Assembly: GCA_003212345.1 (NCBI GenBank)
Contig: QCPZ01000001.1
Span: forward strand, 195,638 to 259,637
Length of the DNA stretch: 64,000 nt
Direction of reading: 5' to 3'
Source of the DNA: SAR116 cluster bacterium AG-447-A06
Lineage (GTDB): Bacteria; Pseudomonadota; Alphaproteobacteria; Puniceispirillales; Puniceispirillaceae
A program made the translations under genes and the position numbers. This document shows positions 53,997-64,000 of the stretch, in pieces (position 1 is the first letter of the stretch; each line of letters opens with the position of its first letter). Below the pieces are notes generated by a model. That model saw only the letters and a program-made list of their open reading frames with translations, did not search any database and was not told where the DNA came from.

Positions 53997-54240
53997 GTTT
54001 ATGTCCTTAATCGCTGATTTTTTTAGGTCTTTAATGTGACGTGTTGTGATTCATCGGTCAAGATCATTTGCGGGAAATAACTCTGCATTTTGGATATGGA
54101 CAATCTTCCCAATCCAAGATACGTGTGAATTTTTTGGATAAAAATTTAGGTACGTAATAAAAAGTTATAATTTTTCGTTCGTTATTTTACAGAGATGATC
54201 CTTTGCAAAGGCAAAAACCTCACATTAATCTCGTCAAATA

Positions 54241-55104
54241 TTAATCTGTCCTCTTGCACTCACTGTTAAGATCAATCGCCATTGAATAGATTTTTTTGCG
54301 GGGTTGTCCGGAGATTTGTGTGACGGTCTGGACCGCATCACGAAGGCTGGCCGCCTTCATTTCTTCGCGAAGCATTGATATAAGTTTTATCTCCTCAAAC
54401 TCATCACTACGTTCGTTGGCGCCGCTGATGAGAATGACAATTTCGCCTTTTGGGGTAACTGATTTTGCATAGAAATTCTTCAATAACTTTAAGCTATCAC
54501 GGTGAAAGTTCTCGTGCAGTTTGGTAAGTTCACGTGCAACAACGGCCATCCTATCGCCAAACTCTTCGTACATAAGCTGCAATGTCGCTCCTAGCCTACG
54601 CGGCGATTCAAACCAAATAGTGGTTATTGGTAGAGCTGTAAATTCACGAAATGCGGTTGATGCCGCTTTTTGATTATTTGGCACAAAACCAGCAAACAGA
54701 AATCGATTGCTCGGCAGGCCAGCAGCTGATAAGGCTGCCAAAACCGCACTTGGGCCAGGAATTGTTATCACGTCAATGCCGGCATCGTGGCAGGCTGCAA
54801 CAAGCTTGTAACCGGGGTCAGACACTAGTGGCGTGCCAGCATCGCTGACAAGGGCAACTAGATTGCCAGCACTCATTGCTGCAAGTAGTTTTGGGCGCAT
54901 TACTTTGCCGTTATGATCATGATAGGGCATGAATTTTGCTGAAGTGTGGAGCCCTGTAAGGGACAATAATTTGCGTGTTACTCGGGTATCCTCACAAGCT
55001 AGAATATCAGCGCTTTGTAACATTTTAGCCGCGCGTGGTGACAAATCGCCAAGATTGCCAATCGGTGTTGCTATCACGGCTAATTGTCCGGTCGATTGCA
55101 TCAT
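54241..55104 (-). CDS. rsmI: 16S rRNA (cytidine1402-2'-O)-methyltransferase
   Basis: LAVIATPIGNLGDLSPRAAKML; DILACEDTRVTRKLLSL; LVSDAGTPLVSDPGYKLV; PGPSAVLAALSAAGLPSNRFLFAGFVP. Confidence 0.97.
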   Translation of the reverse strand: MMQSTGQLAVIATPIGNLGDLSPRAAKMLQSADILACEDTRVTRKLLSLTGLHTSAKFMPYHDHNGKVMRPKLLAAMSAGNLVALVSDAGTPLVSDPGYKLVAACHDAGIDVITIPGPSAVLAALSAAGLPSNRFLFAGFVPNNQKAASTAFREFTALPITTIWFESPRRLGATLQLMYEEFGDRMAVVARELTKLHENFHRDSLKLLKNFYAKSVTPKGEIVILISGANERSDEFEEIKLISMLREEMKAASLRDAVQTVTQISGQPRKKIYSMAIDLNSECKRTD

Positions 55105-55253
55105 GAGGTTAGTATACTCTCTCCAGAACTCGTGATAAATCGAAGTATAAGGTAATGCCTAGATTTTGGACAAGCGGATAATGACAAAAAGTGAAAAAGC
55201 CATCATGATGACTTATTGTAAAAAAATGTTGCCGTTGGATAGAGTGCGCTTTA

Positions 55254-56912
55254 ATGCAAAATCGATATAAAAAAATAAAAAACAGTAATTTTGGTAAGCA
55301 TGCTTGGCCCTCGATCTGGTGTTTATCGAGCAGGGTCATATTACCGTTGTTTTGGCTTGCTGCGTGCCAGCCGGCCACCGTGCCATTAGAAAGGACAGTG
55401 GGGTCAAATAGATCAGACACAAAAGCGGAGCAGATAAATAATGGACAAACTGACAAAAATAGTGGTCAAACCAGAACTACAGAAGAAAATCGAAGTCCAG
55501 TAAAATTTGGCCTTCCCCAATCAATTATTGTTATTGACGAAACAAACGAGGCACAAAATCCGTATCCAGATCAGCCCTTGGAAAATACAGATACAGTTCA
55601 ACAGATAGACCAGAAGATGGTGGAACAAAAAACAACTGCAGAAATTCTAGCTGCAAATGCTGTAATGAACGCGATTACTTGGCAATTTCAAGCAGGCAAA
55701 AAAGAAACAAAAATATTAAACCCTGTTATTTCGAATAACCAAGATGTGTCTTTGAGCGAAGACGCGCTTGAGACGGCATTTGCTCTTTTATCAAGCCGTG
55801 TAACTCCAGACATTCATCAACCTACTTTTGAAATACCACCGAAGTTGGATGGGATGATTCGCGTTGGGTTATTGGTGCCATTAAGTGGAAAATATGCTGC
55901 GCTTGGTAATGAAATACGTCGCGGCGTTGAAATGGCGTTATTTACCATCAACAACCCGAAAATTGAATTGTTGTTTCTTGATACAAAGGCAGGTGAAGAT
56001 GCTAGCAATGCGGCGATGACCGGAATAACAAGTGGCGTTGATATTTTTATTGGCCCCCTTTTCACCGACGCCGTTATCGAAGCGCGTGCGGTGATGGATG
56101 ATGTTGTTGATGGACAAAAATCCCCCCCGATGCTGTTATTGTCAAATAATGTTGATGTGGCAGCAACAGATTACTGGTTAATGGGTTATCTTCCTGAACA
56201 GCAACTCGATGGATTGCTTGGTCACGCAATCAGTGAGGGTAAGCGGAAATTTGCGCTTATTGCTCAGGATACAGTTTTTGGCCAACGTCTTCTCTCCCAC
56301 GCAAATCGACGGTTGGCGGACTTTGGCTTGCGGGCCGAGGCGGTTCAGGTTCTGAGTGATGAAGACCTTGCTGATGAAAATAACTTGAAAGCAGCCATTC
56401 GCAATTTTACTCGTTATGTACCGCCACGGGAGGGTGAAATAATTGGCGAAAGCCCGTTTGATGCCGTGGTGTTCGCTGGCGATCCTGCGTTTGCGCTGCG
56501 GACGGCCCCCGTGCTTGCCTATTATGACGTTGGCCCGGATCGGGCGCTTTATCTGGGCAACGCCTTGTGGGATCAAACCCAGTTGTTGGTTGAGCCATCA
56601 TTGCAAGGAGGACTTTTTACACGACGGCCTAGCAACCTTGACCTACGATTCGATTCCAGCTGGGATGATATTTGGCCAGACCCAGCGGGTCAGTTAGCTA
56701 GAGTTGGGTTTGATGCCATGGCTCTTGTTGCCGCGCTGGCTAAATCGGGAGAAGAGGATTGGGTCAAACAACTTGTCAGCAATAATGGCTTTCAGGGTTT
56801 TAGCGGGGCATTCCGATTACTTCCTAACGGTCGTAATATTCGCAGTTTTGAGCTTCGGCAAATCGACAATGGTCATGCTAAAGTGATCAAGTCTGCACCA
56901 AATAAAATATAG
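55254..56912 (+). CDS. penicillin-binding protein activator LpoA-like / periplasmic ligand-binding lipoprotein
   Basis: Lipobox WLAAC; IRVGLLVPLSGKYAALGNEIRRGVEMALF; C-terminal FDAMALVAALAKSGEEDWVKQLVSNNGFQGFSGAFRLLPNG. Confidence 0.85.
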   Translation: MQNRYKKIKNSNFGKHAWPSIWCLSSRVILPLFWLAACQPATVPLERTVGSNRSDTKAEQINNGQTDKNSGQTRTTEENRSPVKFGLPQSIIVIDETNEAQNPYPDQPLENTDTVQQIDQKMVEQKTTAEILAANAVMNAITWQFQAGKKETKILNPVISNNQDVSLSEDALETAFALLSSRVTPDIHQPTFEIPPKLDGMIRVGLLVPLSGKYAALGNEIRRGVEMALFTINNPKIELLFLDTKAGEDASNAAMTGITSGVDIFIGPLFTDAVIEARAVMDDVVDGQKSPPMLLLSNNVDVAATDYWLMGYLPEQQLDGLLGHAISEGKRKFALIAQDTVFGQRLLSHANRRLADFGLRAEAVQVLSDEDLADENNLKAAIRNFTRYVPPREGEIIGESPFDAVVFAGDPAFALRTAPVLAYYDVGPDRALYLGNALWDQTQLLVEPSLQGGLFTRRPSNLDLRFDSSWDDIWPDPAGQLARVGFDAMALVAALAKSGEEDWVKQLVSNNGFQGFSGAFRLLPNGRNIRSFELRQIDNGHAKVIKSAPNKI

Positions 56913-56965
56913 ACACTGGTGTATATTGTACGCGGTTTTTATAGCAATTATTGTGTCGCATGTCT

Positions 56966-58192
56966 CTAACGGAGTATCGCTGTTAGGATGTGATTAAGCC
57001 GCAAACGCCCGTCTGGCGTTGTGACAAGGTTAGATGTTTCGTGTTCATGATGTAGCCAACCGCAATCGATGTATTGATCAACGGCGCTAAAATCAAGCCA
57101 GCTTTCAATAGGACCACATAGTGTTTGTATGGCGTCAAGATGAATGCCGTCTTTTAAACGAAGGCCCATCATTACCATTTCATGGGCCCAGTCTCTTGGT
57201 GTGTCGATTTCTTTTTTTTCGATTCCATGACCTATTGCGTTAACTGCGTTTAGCCATCCGGCAGGGCTACGCCTTATTATGGTTGCGGTGCGAGATAGAC
57301 ATCTTTGTTTGGACTCAAAAACTGCAAAGCGGCCATGTGCTCCTGGCCCCACCCCCATCCAGTCAGCCGCTTGCCAATAAGTTAAATTATGACGGCATTC
57401 CTGCCCAACAGCTGCATGGTTGGAAATTTCATAGGCAGGTAGCCCGGCTGCTGTTGTCATTTCTTGCGTGATCTCATAAAGGTCAGCAGCACTGTCATCA
57501 TCAAGAGCCATTATCTCGCCTTTGCGTTCCCTAGTGTGAAATATTGTTCCAGTCTCAATGGTTAGTTGATAAAGTGACAAATGTCCAAGCCCTAAGGACA
57601 GTGCTTGACTAAGCATAGTGCCCCAAGCTTTTGCGCTTTGACCTGGGAAAGCGTAAATCAAATCAATTGATACTGAATCAAAAGCGGTACGAACCGTATC
57701 AAGCGCGGCTAGGGCCTCTTTAACGGAGTGTTCACGTCCAAGAAATTTGAGATTGGCATCATCAAGTGATTGCACACCCATTGATACACGGTTGATCCCT
57801 GCTTGGCGGAATTCAAGCATTGACTTTACCTCGGTGGATGTTGGATTTGCTTCGGCGGTAATTTCAATGTTGGTGGCGAACCCAAACAGATTTTTGGCAT
57901 GGATAATAATTTGCTCGACAAGCCATGGTGGCATCAAAGAAGGAGTGCCGCCGCCAAAAAACAGGCTGGATAGTGATGGATGTTCTGGCAAGAGTGATGC
58001 CATATGGGTCATTTCTGTTAAAAGCGCGTTGCCAAAAGCCTTTTCATCAACGTCGGTTCTCACATGTGAATTAAAATCACAATAAGGGCATTTTGCCAGG
58101 CAAAATGGCCAATGAACATAAAGCCCGAATGCACGGTCAGATAGCATGCATGCCGTTGGGTCTTTTTGGTATGATTCGAGCTTATCCATCAT
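56966..58192 (-). CDS. hemW: HemW radical-SAM heme chaperone-like protein
   Basis: GLYVHWPFCLAKCPYCDFNSH (CxxxCxxC); SLFFGGGTPSLMPP; INRVSMGVQSLDDANLKFLGREH. Confidence 0.95.
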   Translation of the reverse strand: MMDKLESYQKDPTACMLSDRAFGLYVHWPFCLAKCPYCDFNSHVRTDVDEKAFGNALLTEMTHMASLLPEHPSLSSLFFGGGTPSLMPPWLVEQIIIHAKNLFGFATNIEITAEANPTSTEVKSMLEFRQAGINRVSMGVQSLDDANLKFLGREHSVKEALAALDTVRTAFDSVSIDLIYAFPGQSAKAWGTMLSQALSLGLGHLSLYQLTIETGTIFHTRERKGEIMALDDDSAADLYEITQEMTTAAGLPAYEISNHAAVGQECRHNLTYWQAADWMGVGPGAHGRFAVFESKQRCLSRTATIIRRSPAGWLNAVNAIGHGIEKKEIDTPRDWAHEMVMMGLRLKDGIHLDAIQTLCGPIESWLDFSAVDQYIDCGWLHHEHETSNLVTTPDGRLRLNHILTAILR

Positions 58193-58802
58193 TTTTGGGA
58201 ATAAAACAGCGCGATATTAATTTTGCAAAGGCATCAGCACGGTGGCTGATGGCATGCTTGATGTTGGGATCCATCTCCCCGAAGCTCATGTTGTGACCAT
58301 AAGGTTGAAAAATGGGATCGTAGCCAAAACCTCGGGTACCGCGGGCTGGAAACTTCAGGACGCCCTGGATTTTGCCCTCAACACTTATTGCCTGCCCATC
58401 TGGCCAGACTATAGCAAGCGCACAAATAAATTCAGCTCGCGCATCATCACTTTGGGCTTTTAAAAGGGCCTCCTTAACAGCTTTCATCGCAATGTTAAAG
58501 TCGCGGTTTGGGCCAGCCCAACGCGCAGAATGAACGCCGGGTGCACCGTTGAGTGCGGTAACTGATAGGCCAGAGTCGTCGGCCAGCGCTGTTATGCCTG
58601 ATGCCAGTGCTGCTGCCCGTGCTTTCAAAACAGCATTGCCAATAAAAGTTTTTTCAGTCTCGTTGGGTTCGGCCAGACCAAGACTTTTGGCAGAAATAAT
58701 AGTGAAATCAAAGCCAGCAAAAAGTGCTTCAATTTCTCGCATTTTTCCATCATTGTGGGTGGCAATAACAAGCTTATCTTCAATAAATTGACGGTCTGTC
58801 AT
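58182..58802 (-). CDS. rdgB: XTP/dITP diphosphatase
   Basis: KLVIATHNDGKMREIEALF; ALADDSGLSVTALNGAPGVHSARWAG; GTRGFGYDPIFQP. Confidence 0.95.
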   Translation of the reverse strand: MTDRQFIEDKLVIATHNDGKMREIEALFAGFDFTIISAKSLGLAEPNETEKTFIGNAVLKARAAALASGITALADDSGLSVTALNGAPGVHSARWAGPNRDFNIAMKAVKEALLKAQSDDARAEFICALAIVWPDGQAISVEGKIQGVLKFPARGTRGFGYDPIFQPYGHNMSFGEMDPNIKHAISHRADAFAKLISRCFIPKNDG

Positions 58803-58830
58803 GGCGTTGCCTCAGTTACAAATTGACGGC

Positions 58831-59562
58831 TTAGAGACCAGAATCCTGAACGGCGCGTTGTTGCAGAGCAAAAAGTTGACCGCATCCAGAATCTGCCAAA
58901 TCAAGCATTTCATCCAAGCTGCGGCGCGAAAACGGATGTTCTTCACCAGTGGCTTGAACTTCCACAAGTTCACCTGCGGCAGTTAGGATAAAATTTGCAT
59001 CAATTTCGGCAGAACTATCCTCGTCATAGTCAAGGTCAAGAATTGCCTGTTTCCGGTAGATCCCGCAGGAAATTGCAGCGACTTGCCCAGTCAAAGGCAT
59101 TTGGGTGATAGCGCCTGTCAACAAAAGGTGTTCGCATGCGATACGAAGCGCAACCCAAGCACCGGTTATTGCTGCGGTACGCGTTCCACCATCAGCCTGA
59201 ATCACATCACAATCAATTTTGATTTGACGCTCACCAAGTGCCTTTAGATCGGTGACCGCTCGAAGTGAACGCCCAATAAGCCTTTGGATTTCCAGAGTCC
59301 GTCCCCCTTGTTTGCCGCGGGCGGCCTCGCGATCGATCCGGCTATGAGTGGAACGCGGCAGCATGCCGTATTCAGCTGTAACCCAACCTTTACCGCTATT
59401 GCGGAGAAACGGGGGAACGCGCTCGTCTACAGATGCGGTACAAATAACATGTGTATTACCAAATTTGGCAAGACAGGATCCTTCAGCGTGAAGTGACACT
59501 GAAGGTTCAAGACTAACAGTTCGAAGCGCGTTAGTGGCGCGGCCGGAGGGGCGGGACATCAT
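58831..59562 (-). CDS. rph: ribonuclease PH
   Basis: [57 protein letters not shown]. Confidence 0.97.
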   Translation of the reverse strand: MMSRPSGRATNALRTVSLEPSVSLHAEGSCLAKFGNTHVICTASVDERVPPFLRNSGKGWVTAEYGMLPRSTHSRIDREAARGKQGGRTLEIQRLIGRSLRAVTDLKALGERQIKIDCDVIQADGGTRTAAITGAWVALRIACEHLLLTGAITQMPLTGQVAAISCGIYRKQAILDLDYDEDSSAEIDANFILTAAGELVEVQATGEEHPFSRRSLDEMLDLADSGCGQLFALQQRAVQDSGL

Positions 59563-59638
59563 TAATTAATCCTAATTTTTTGTTGTTTTGTTGTTTCTTT
59601 GATTGACCAAGTTAAGCAGCTTATCTTAGTTTTTCCTT

Positions 59639-60697
59639 ATGACAGATGCTAGTATAAAGGACTTAACACCACTTAGCTTGGAAATTTTCCACGAGCTTGT
59701 GACGGCCTATTTGGAAGATGGTTTGCCGGTCGGTTCTAGCAGGCTTGCAAAATCTGGAAAATTTGATTTTTCACCAGCTTCAATCCGTAGCAAGATGAGT
59801 GATCTCGAAGATGCCGGATTACTTTTTGCCCCTCATACATCATCAGGGCGCGTCCCAACGGAGACGGGTTTGCGGATGTTTGTTAATGGCTTGATGGAAT
59901 TTAATCGCAATATTCCAAAAGAACAGCGCCAATCCATTGATAATGAATGTGCGGCACGTGGCATCAGCCTTAATCAGCTTTTGGATAAAACCAGTAAAAC
60001 CCTCTCTGGCCTCTCAAATTGTGCCAGCCTTGTTCTTTCACCTAGCAGTGAAGCTGAATTACAGCACTTTGAATTTGTTCCGGTAGGCGTGAATCGCGCG
60101 CTGGCTGTTTTAGTGCGTTCTGATGGACAGGTTGAAAATCGGTTGATTGATCTTCCTCTAGGCGTGCCGGCAACAGCAATGACCCGGGCTGCTAATTATA
60201 TGAATGCTAAGTTGAGAAATAATGATATGGGAAAAGCGGCAAAGCTGATTCGCAGTGAAATTGCTGCACATAAGGCTGAGCTTGATGAACTGTCAACTAA
60301 GCTGGTCGAACAAGGGCTTGGTATCTGGTCCAATGGTGATGGTGGCGATGATGCGGCGTTAATTTTGCGTGGGCAGGCAAATTTGCTTGATGATCTTCAG
60401 GTGGCTGATGGACTTTCTGAAATTAGGGGCTTGTTCGATGCGCTTGAGGCGCGAGAAAATGCGCTTAGACTTCTTGACGCAACGCGTGATGGCGATGGTG
60501 TGAAGATTTTTATTGGGGCTGAAAACAAGCTGTTTGCTAATACAGGCTGCTCGTTGGTTATCGCACCATACAGGAATGCCAATCAGTCCATTATAGGTGC
60601 GATTGGCGTTCTCGGCCCGCGGCATATGAATTATGCGCGGATTATTCCAATGGTCGATTATACCAGCAAAGCGATCGACCGCGTTTTAGGCCATTAG
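59639..60697 (+). CDS. hrcA: heat-inducible transcriptional repressor HrcA
   Basis: IFHELVTAYLEDGLPVGSSRLAK; ASIRSKMSDLEDAGLLFAPHTSSGRVPTETGLRMFV; GAIGVLGPRHMNYARIIPMVDYTSKAID. Confidence 0.97.
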   Translation: MTDASIKDLTPLSLEIFHELVTAYLEDGLPVGSSRLAKSGKFDFSPASIRSKMSDLEDAGLLFAPHTSSGRVPTETGLRMFVNGLMEFNRNIPKEQRQSIDNECAARGISLNQLLDKTSKTLSGLSNCASLVLSPSSEAELQHFEFVPVGVNRALAVLVRSDGQVENRLIDLPLGVPATAMTRAANYMNAKLRNNDMGKAAKLIRSEIAAHKAELDELSTKLVEQGLGIWSNGDGGDDAALILRGQANLLDDLQVADGLSEIRGLFDALEARENALRLLDATRDGDGVKIFIGAENKLFANTGCSLVIAPYRNANQSIIGAIGVLGPRHMNYARIIPMVDYTSKAIDRVLGH

Positions 60698-60812
60698 CTG
60701 CATATATTGTCGAATGAATCGCAAAAAGTGGCTTTTTGAACGTCGTTCATAATTCAATCGGGTGTTGTTCGGTTGCTTACCTAGCCACCCGCTGTGTTTA
60801 AATTAACACATT

Positions 60813-61448
60813 TTATTTTACTGTTTTTTTGGCCGCATTTTTTTTGCCGGGTGTTTTTTTTGTCGCATTTTTTTTGCCGGGTGTTTTTTTTGTCGCAGTT
60901 CTTTTTTCCAAAGCGATTTTTTTATTTTTGCTTTCAGGCCTTGGCTTTGCCTTCAGCGCTCCCCGATTATTTGTTACAGAGTCGGTTGATAAATTGATAA
61001 ATTCATACAAAGACTCAGAAATCGCATGACGGACTGTTTTTCGCAGTTCATTCTCAAGAACACTGCGAACCGCCAGGCTAACTTCGATCATTAAATCCTT
61101 GCGCAGTTGATCACTCATCCCCTGTGATGGCTGGTCCATTATTTGCGGTTTTTGTGCGCTTCGACTCGCCCGATCAATCGCCGCGGCAATTTCGGTCATT
61201 GTTGCGGGTGATGAAGGGGCATCCAACACATTTTCTTGTGGGGTAGGTCTATCCCTGATGTCAGCTTTTGGCGGTGCGGGTTTGCTGGACAATATGTTTG
61301 TAATATTTGTTTGGGATGTTCCTTGGTGTGCGAGCGCTGGCGGTTTGATTGATTGAATAGCTGTTATCACGGGTTTGCCGTCTTTAATCACCGACTCAGC
61401 TTCATTGCAAAGCGCTTCAATAGATTTCCAGATTTGGGCATTTTGCAT
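60813..61448 (-). CDS. uncharacterised protein with histone H1-like Lys/Ala/Pro-rich C-terminal tail
   Basis: 211-aa ORF; tail KKIALEKRTATKKTPGKKNATKKTPGKKNAAKKTVK; N-terminal WKSIEALCNEAESVIKD of unknown family. Confidence 0.7.
   Translation of the reverse strand: MQNAQIWKSIEALCNEAESVIKDGKPVITAIQSIKPPALAHQGTSQTNITNILSSKPAPPKADIRDRPTPQENVLDAPSSPATMTEIAAAIDRASRSAQKPQIMDQPSQGMSDQLRKDLMIEVSLAVRSVLENELRKTVRHAISESLYEFINLSTDSVTNNRGALKAKPRPESKNKKIALEKRTATKKTPGKKNATKKTPGKKNAAKKTVK
60831..60900. repeat. 30-bp direct tandem repeat, about 2.3 copies
   Basis: 60831-60860 and 60861-60890 differ only in the first 3 bases, followed by a partial third copy; unit contains two long T-runs. Confidence 0.9.
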
Positions 61449-61763
61449 AACAGGTGCGTCTAACTAATTTATTTGGTTGAATAAAAATCATTTTTACGTC
61501 GCGCTCAGCTTATCGCTTTCACGGTTTTCAATGTCGCATAACTTAGCATGAGAAACAATATCTTGTCCTGTTTCAGAGTATCAATTGGCGCAAAGAAATT
61601 ATTGAAGGGATGTTTAGTGATGGGCATTCAGACTTATCTTGGCATAATTTTATGTAAGATTATGACAAAAATGTAAAAATTTGATCTTAAGACTTGGCGA
61701 AACCGGCAACGATCACTAAGTAAGGCGTGCAGTCCTTTGAGGAGCGCACACGGGGAACGATAA

Positions 61764-62495
61764 ATGACGAACGAGAAATCAATTAATATTGAAAAATCAC
61801 AAGATCTGCCGATTGAAAATGGAAAGGGGCGAGATTCGTCAAATTCCGGTGAGCAAGGGGTTTCGGACCAGGCGACGTCGGGTGATGGCCCAGAACAACA
61901 CATTGAAAACGCTGCAACAGATGGCCTGGCTTCTGACGATGTAAATTCTGGGGCCAGCGGGACTGCACCAGCGAATGAAGTGGAGGACCCGTTGTTAGCG
62001 ATGACAGCTGAACGCGACGAGTTAAAAGACCAACTGCTGCGCGCGATGGCGGATACTGAGAATATGCGACGCCGTGGTGAGCGCGAGGCTGCTAACGTTC
62101 GGAAATATGGTCACACACCATTTGCCCGCGACTTGGTGGGCGCGATAGATAATCTTGCTAGAGCTGTTGATTCGGCGCCAGATAATTTGGAAATTCTCGA
62201 CGAGACCATAAAATCACTGATTACTGGCATCCAGCTTAGCTGGACTGAACTGCAATCAGTTATTGAAAAGCATGGCATCAAGCGTGTTGAACCGCTTGGA
62301 GAGAAATTTGATTATAATTTGCATCAGGCAATGTTTGAAGTTCCCACACTTGATCAACCAAGCGGAGTCGTTCTTGAAGTAGTTCAGCACGGCTATGTCT
62401 TGCATGACCGGTTGTTGCGCCCCGCAATGGTTGGTGTATCAAAGGCCAGTGAACCGAATGGTAACGACAATGATCAGGCAAAAAAAGACAGCTAA
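61764..62495 (+). CDS. grpE: nucleotide exchange factor GrpE
   Basis: ERDELKDQLLRAMADTENMRRRGEREAANVRKYG; GEKFDYNLHQAMFEVPT; VVQHGYVLHDRLLRPAMVGVSK. Confidence 0.97.
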   Translation: MTNEKSINIEKSQDLPIENGKGRDSSNSGEQGVSDQATSGDGPEQHIENAATDGLASDDVNSGASGTAPANEVEDPLLAMTAERDELKDQLLRAMADTENMRRRGEREAANVRKYGHTPFARDLVGAIDNLARAVDSAPDNLEILDETIKSLITGIQLSWTELQSVIEKHGIKRVEPLGEKFDYNLHQAMFEVPTLDQPSGVVLEVVQHGYVLHDRLLRPAMVGVSKASEPNGNDNDQAKKDS

Positions 62496-62632
62496 GATAT
62501 TGGAAACAGTAATGGTTAAAATTTTGTTGTTTAAGACTTGAGCAAGACAAACAGTAAGCAGGGATGGGTAAGCCTTAATTACAATGGTGCAGGTGCTCCT
62601 TTACGTTTTGACATATGGTCAATCCCTTACCT

Positions 62633-62660
62633 CTTGTAACATAACGAATTAGTCTTATAT
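62633..62660 (+). promoter_or_regulatory. candidate RpoH (sigma-32) promoter upstream of dnaK
   Basis: CTTG (62633-62636) - 17 nt - CTTATAT (62654-62660), matching the alphaproteobacterial heat-shock consensus CTTG-N17/18-CYTATNT. Confidence 0.65.
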
Positions 62661-62822
62661 GGACGTTACAGAATTGAACGACGGTGACATAACCGGCATG
62701 CCAAGTTTTGGTTGAGCGCCTTCGAGGATGATTTTTAGGAATGGAATGTCGTAAAGGGCCACTTTATTAACGTTATTCCCAACAGAACAGACGTTGAGTG
62801 GTGAGGGAAAGGAGCTTTCGAT

Positions 62823-64000
<1,178 letters not shown>

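Noticed and set aside
60831-60900. Possible CRISPR-like repeat array
   Set aside because: The repeats are directly abutting with no spacers and are in frame within a coding sequence.
60829-61029. Plus-strand ORFs with repeated FFLPGVFFVAF motifs
   Set aside because: They are the antisense of the Lys/Pro-rich tail repeat; apparent hydrophobic repeats come from poly-T runs.
61620-61763. RpoH promoter upstream of grpE (CTTGG... at about 61637 and 61692)
   Set aside because: The -10 positions at 17-18 nt spacing do not match CYTATNT convincingly.

Overview
The window is a gene-dense chromosomal segment of an alphaproteobacterium with about 57 protein-coding genes, two of them cut by the window edges. 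Gene content and order are alphaproteobacterial: CcrM-type methyltransferase, hemE/PPSR junction, gidB-parA-parB, tim44-smr, hrcA/grpE/dnaK. A marine, SAR116-like affiliation is only a guess. I see no CRISPR array, prophage, transposon or rRNA. One tRNA-Gln(TTG) is present. The most informative part is about 35.5-47 kb. It looks like the chromosomal replication origin region: hemE and the PPSR gene diverge from an AT-rich intergenic segment (44903-45313) that carries DnaA-box-like sites and a perfect 10-bp inverted repeat. parAB and two identical parS palindromes (TGTTTCACGTGAAACA), both inside coding genes, lie nearby. Other points of interest are: two GANTC sites upstream of ccrM; an OmpR-like response regulator whose receiver lacks the phosphoacceptor Asp; a protein with an H1-like Lys-rich tail encoded by 30-bp tandem DNA repeats; an RpoH-type promoter match upstream of dnaK; and two Gfo/Idh/MocA genes directly downstream of tRNA-Gln. 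I found no clear, wholly new multi-gene system. All assignments come from reading the sequence; no database search was run.
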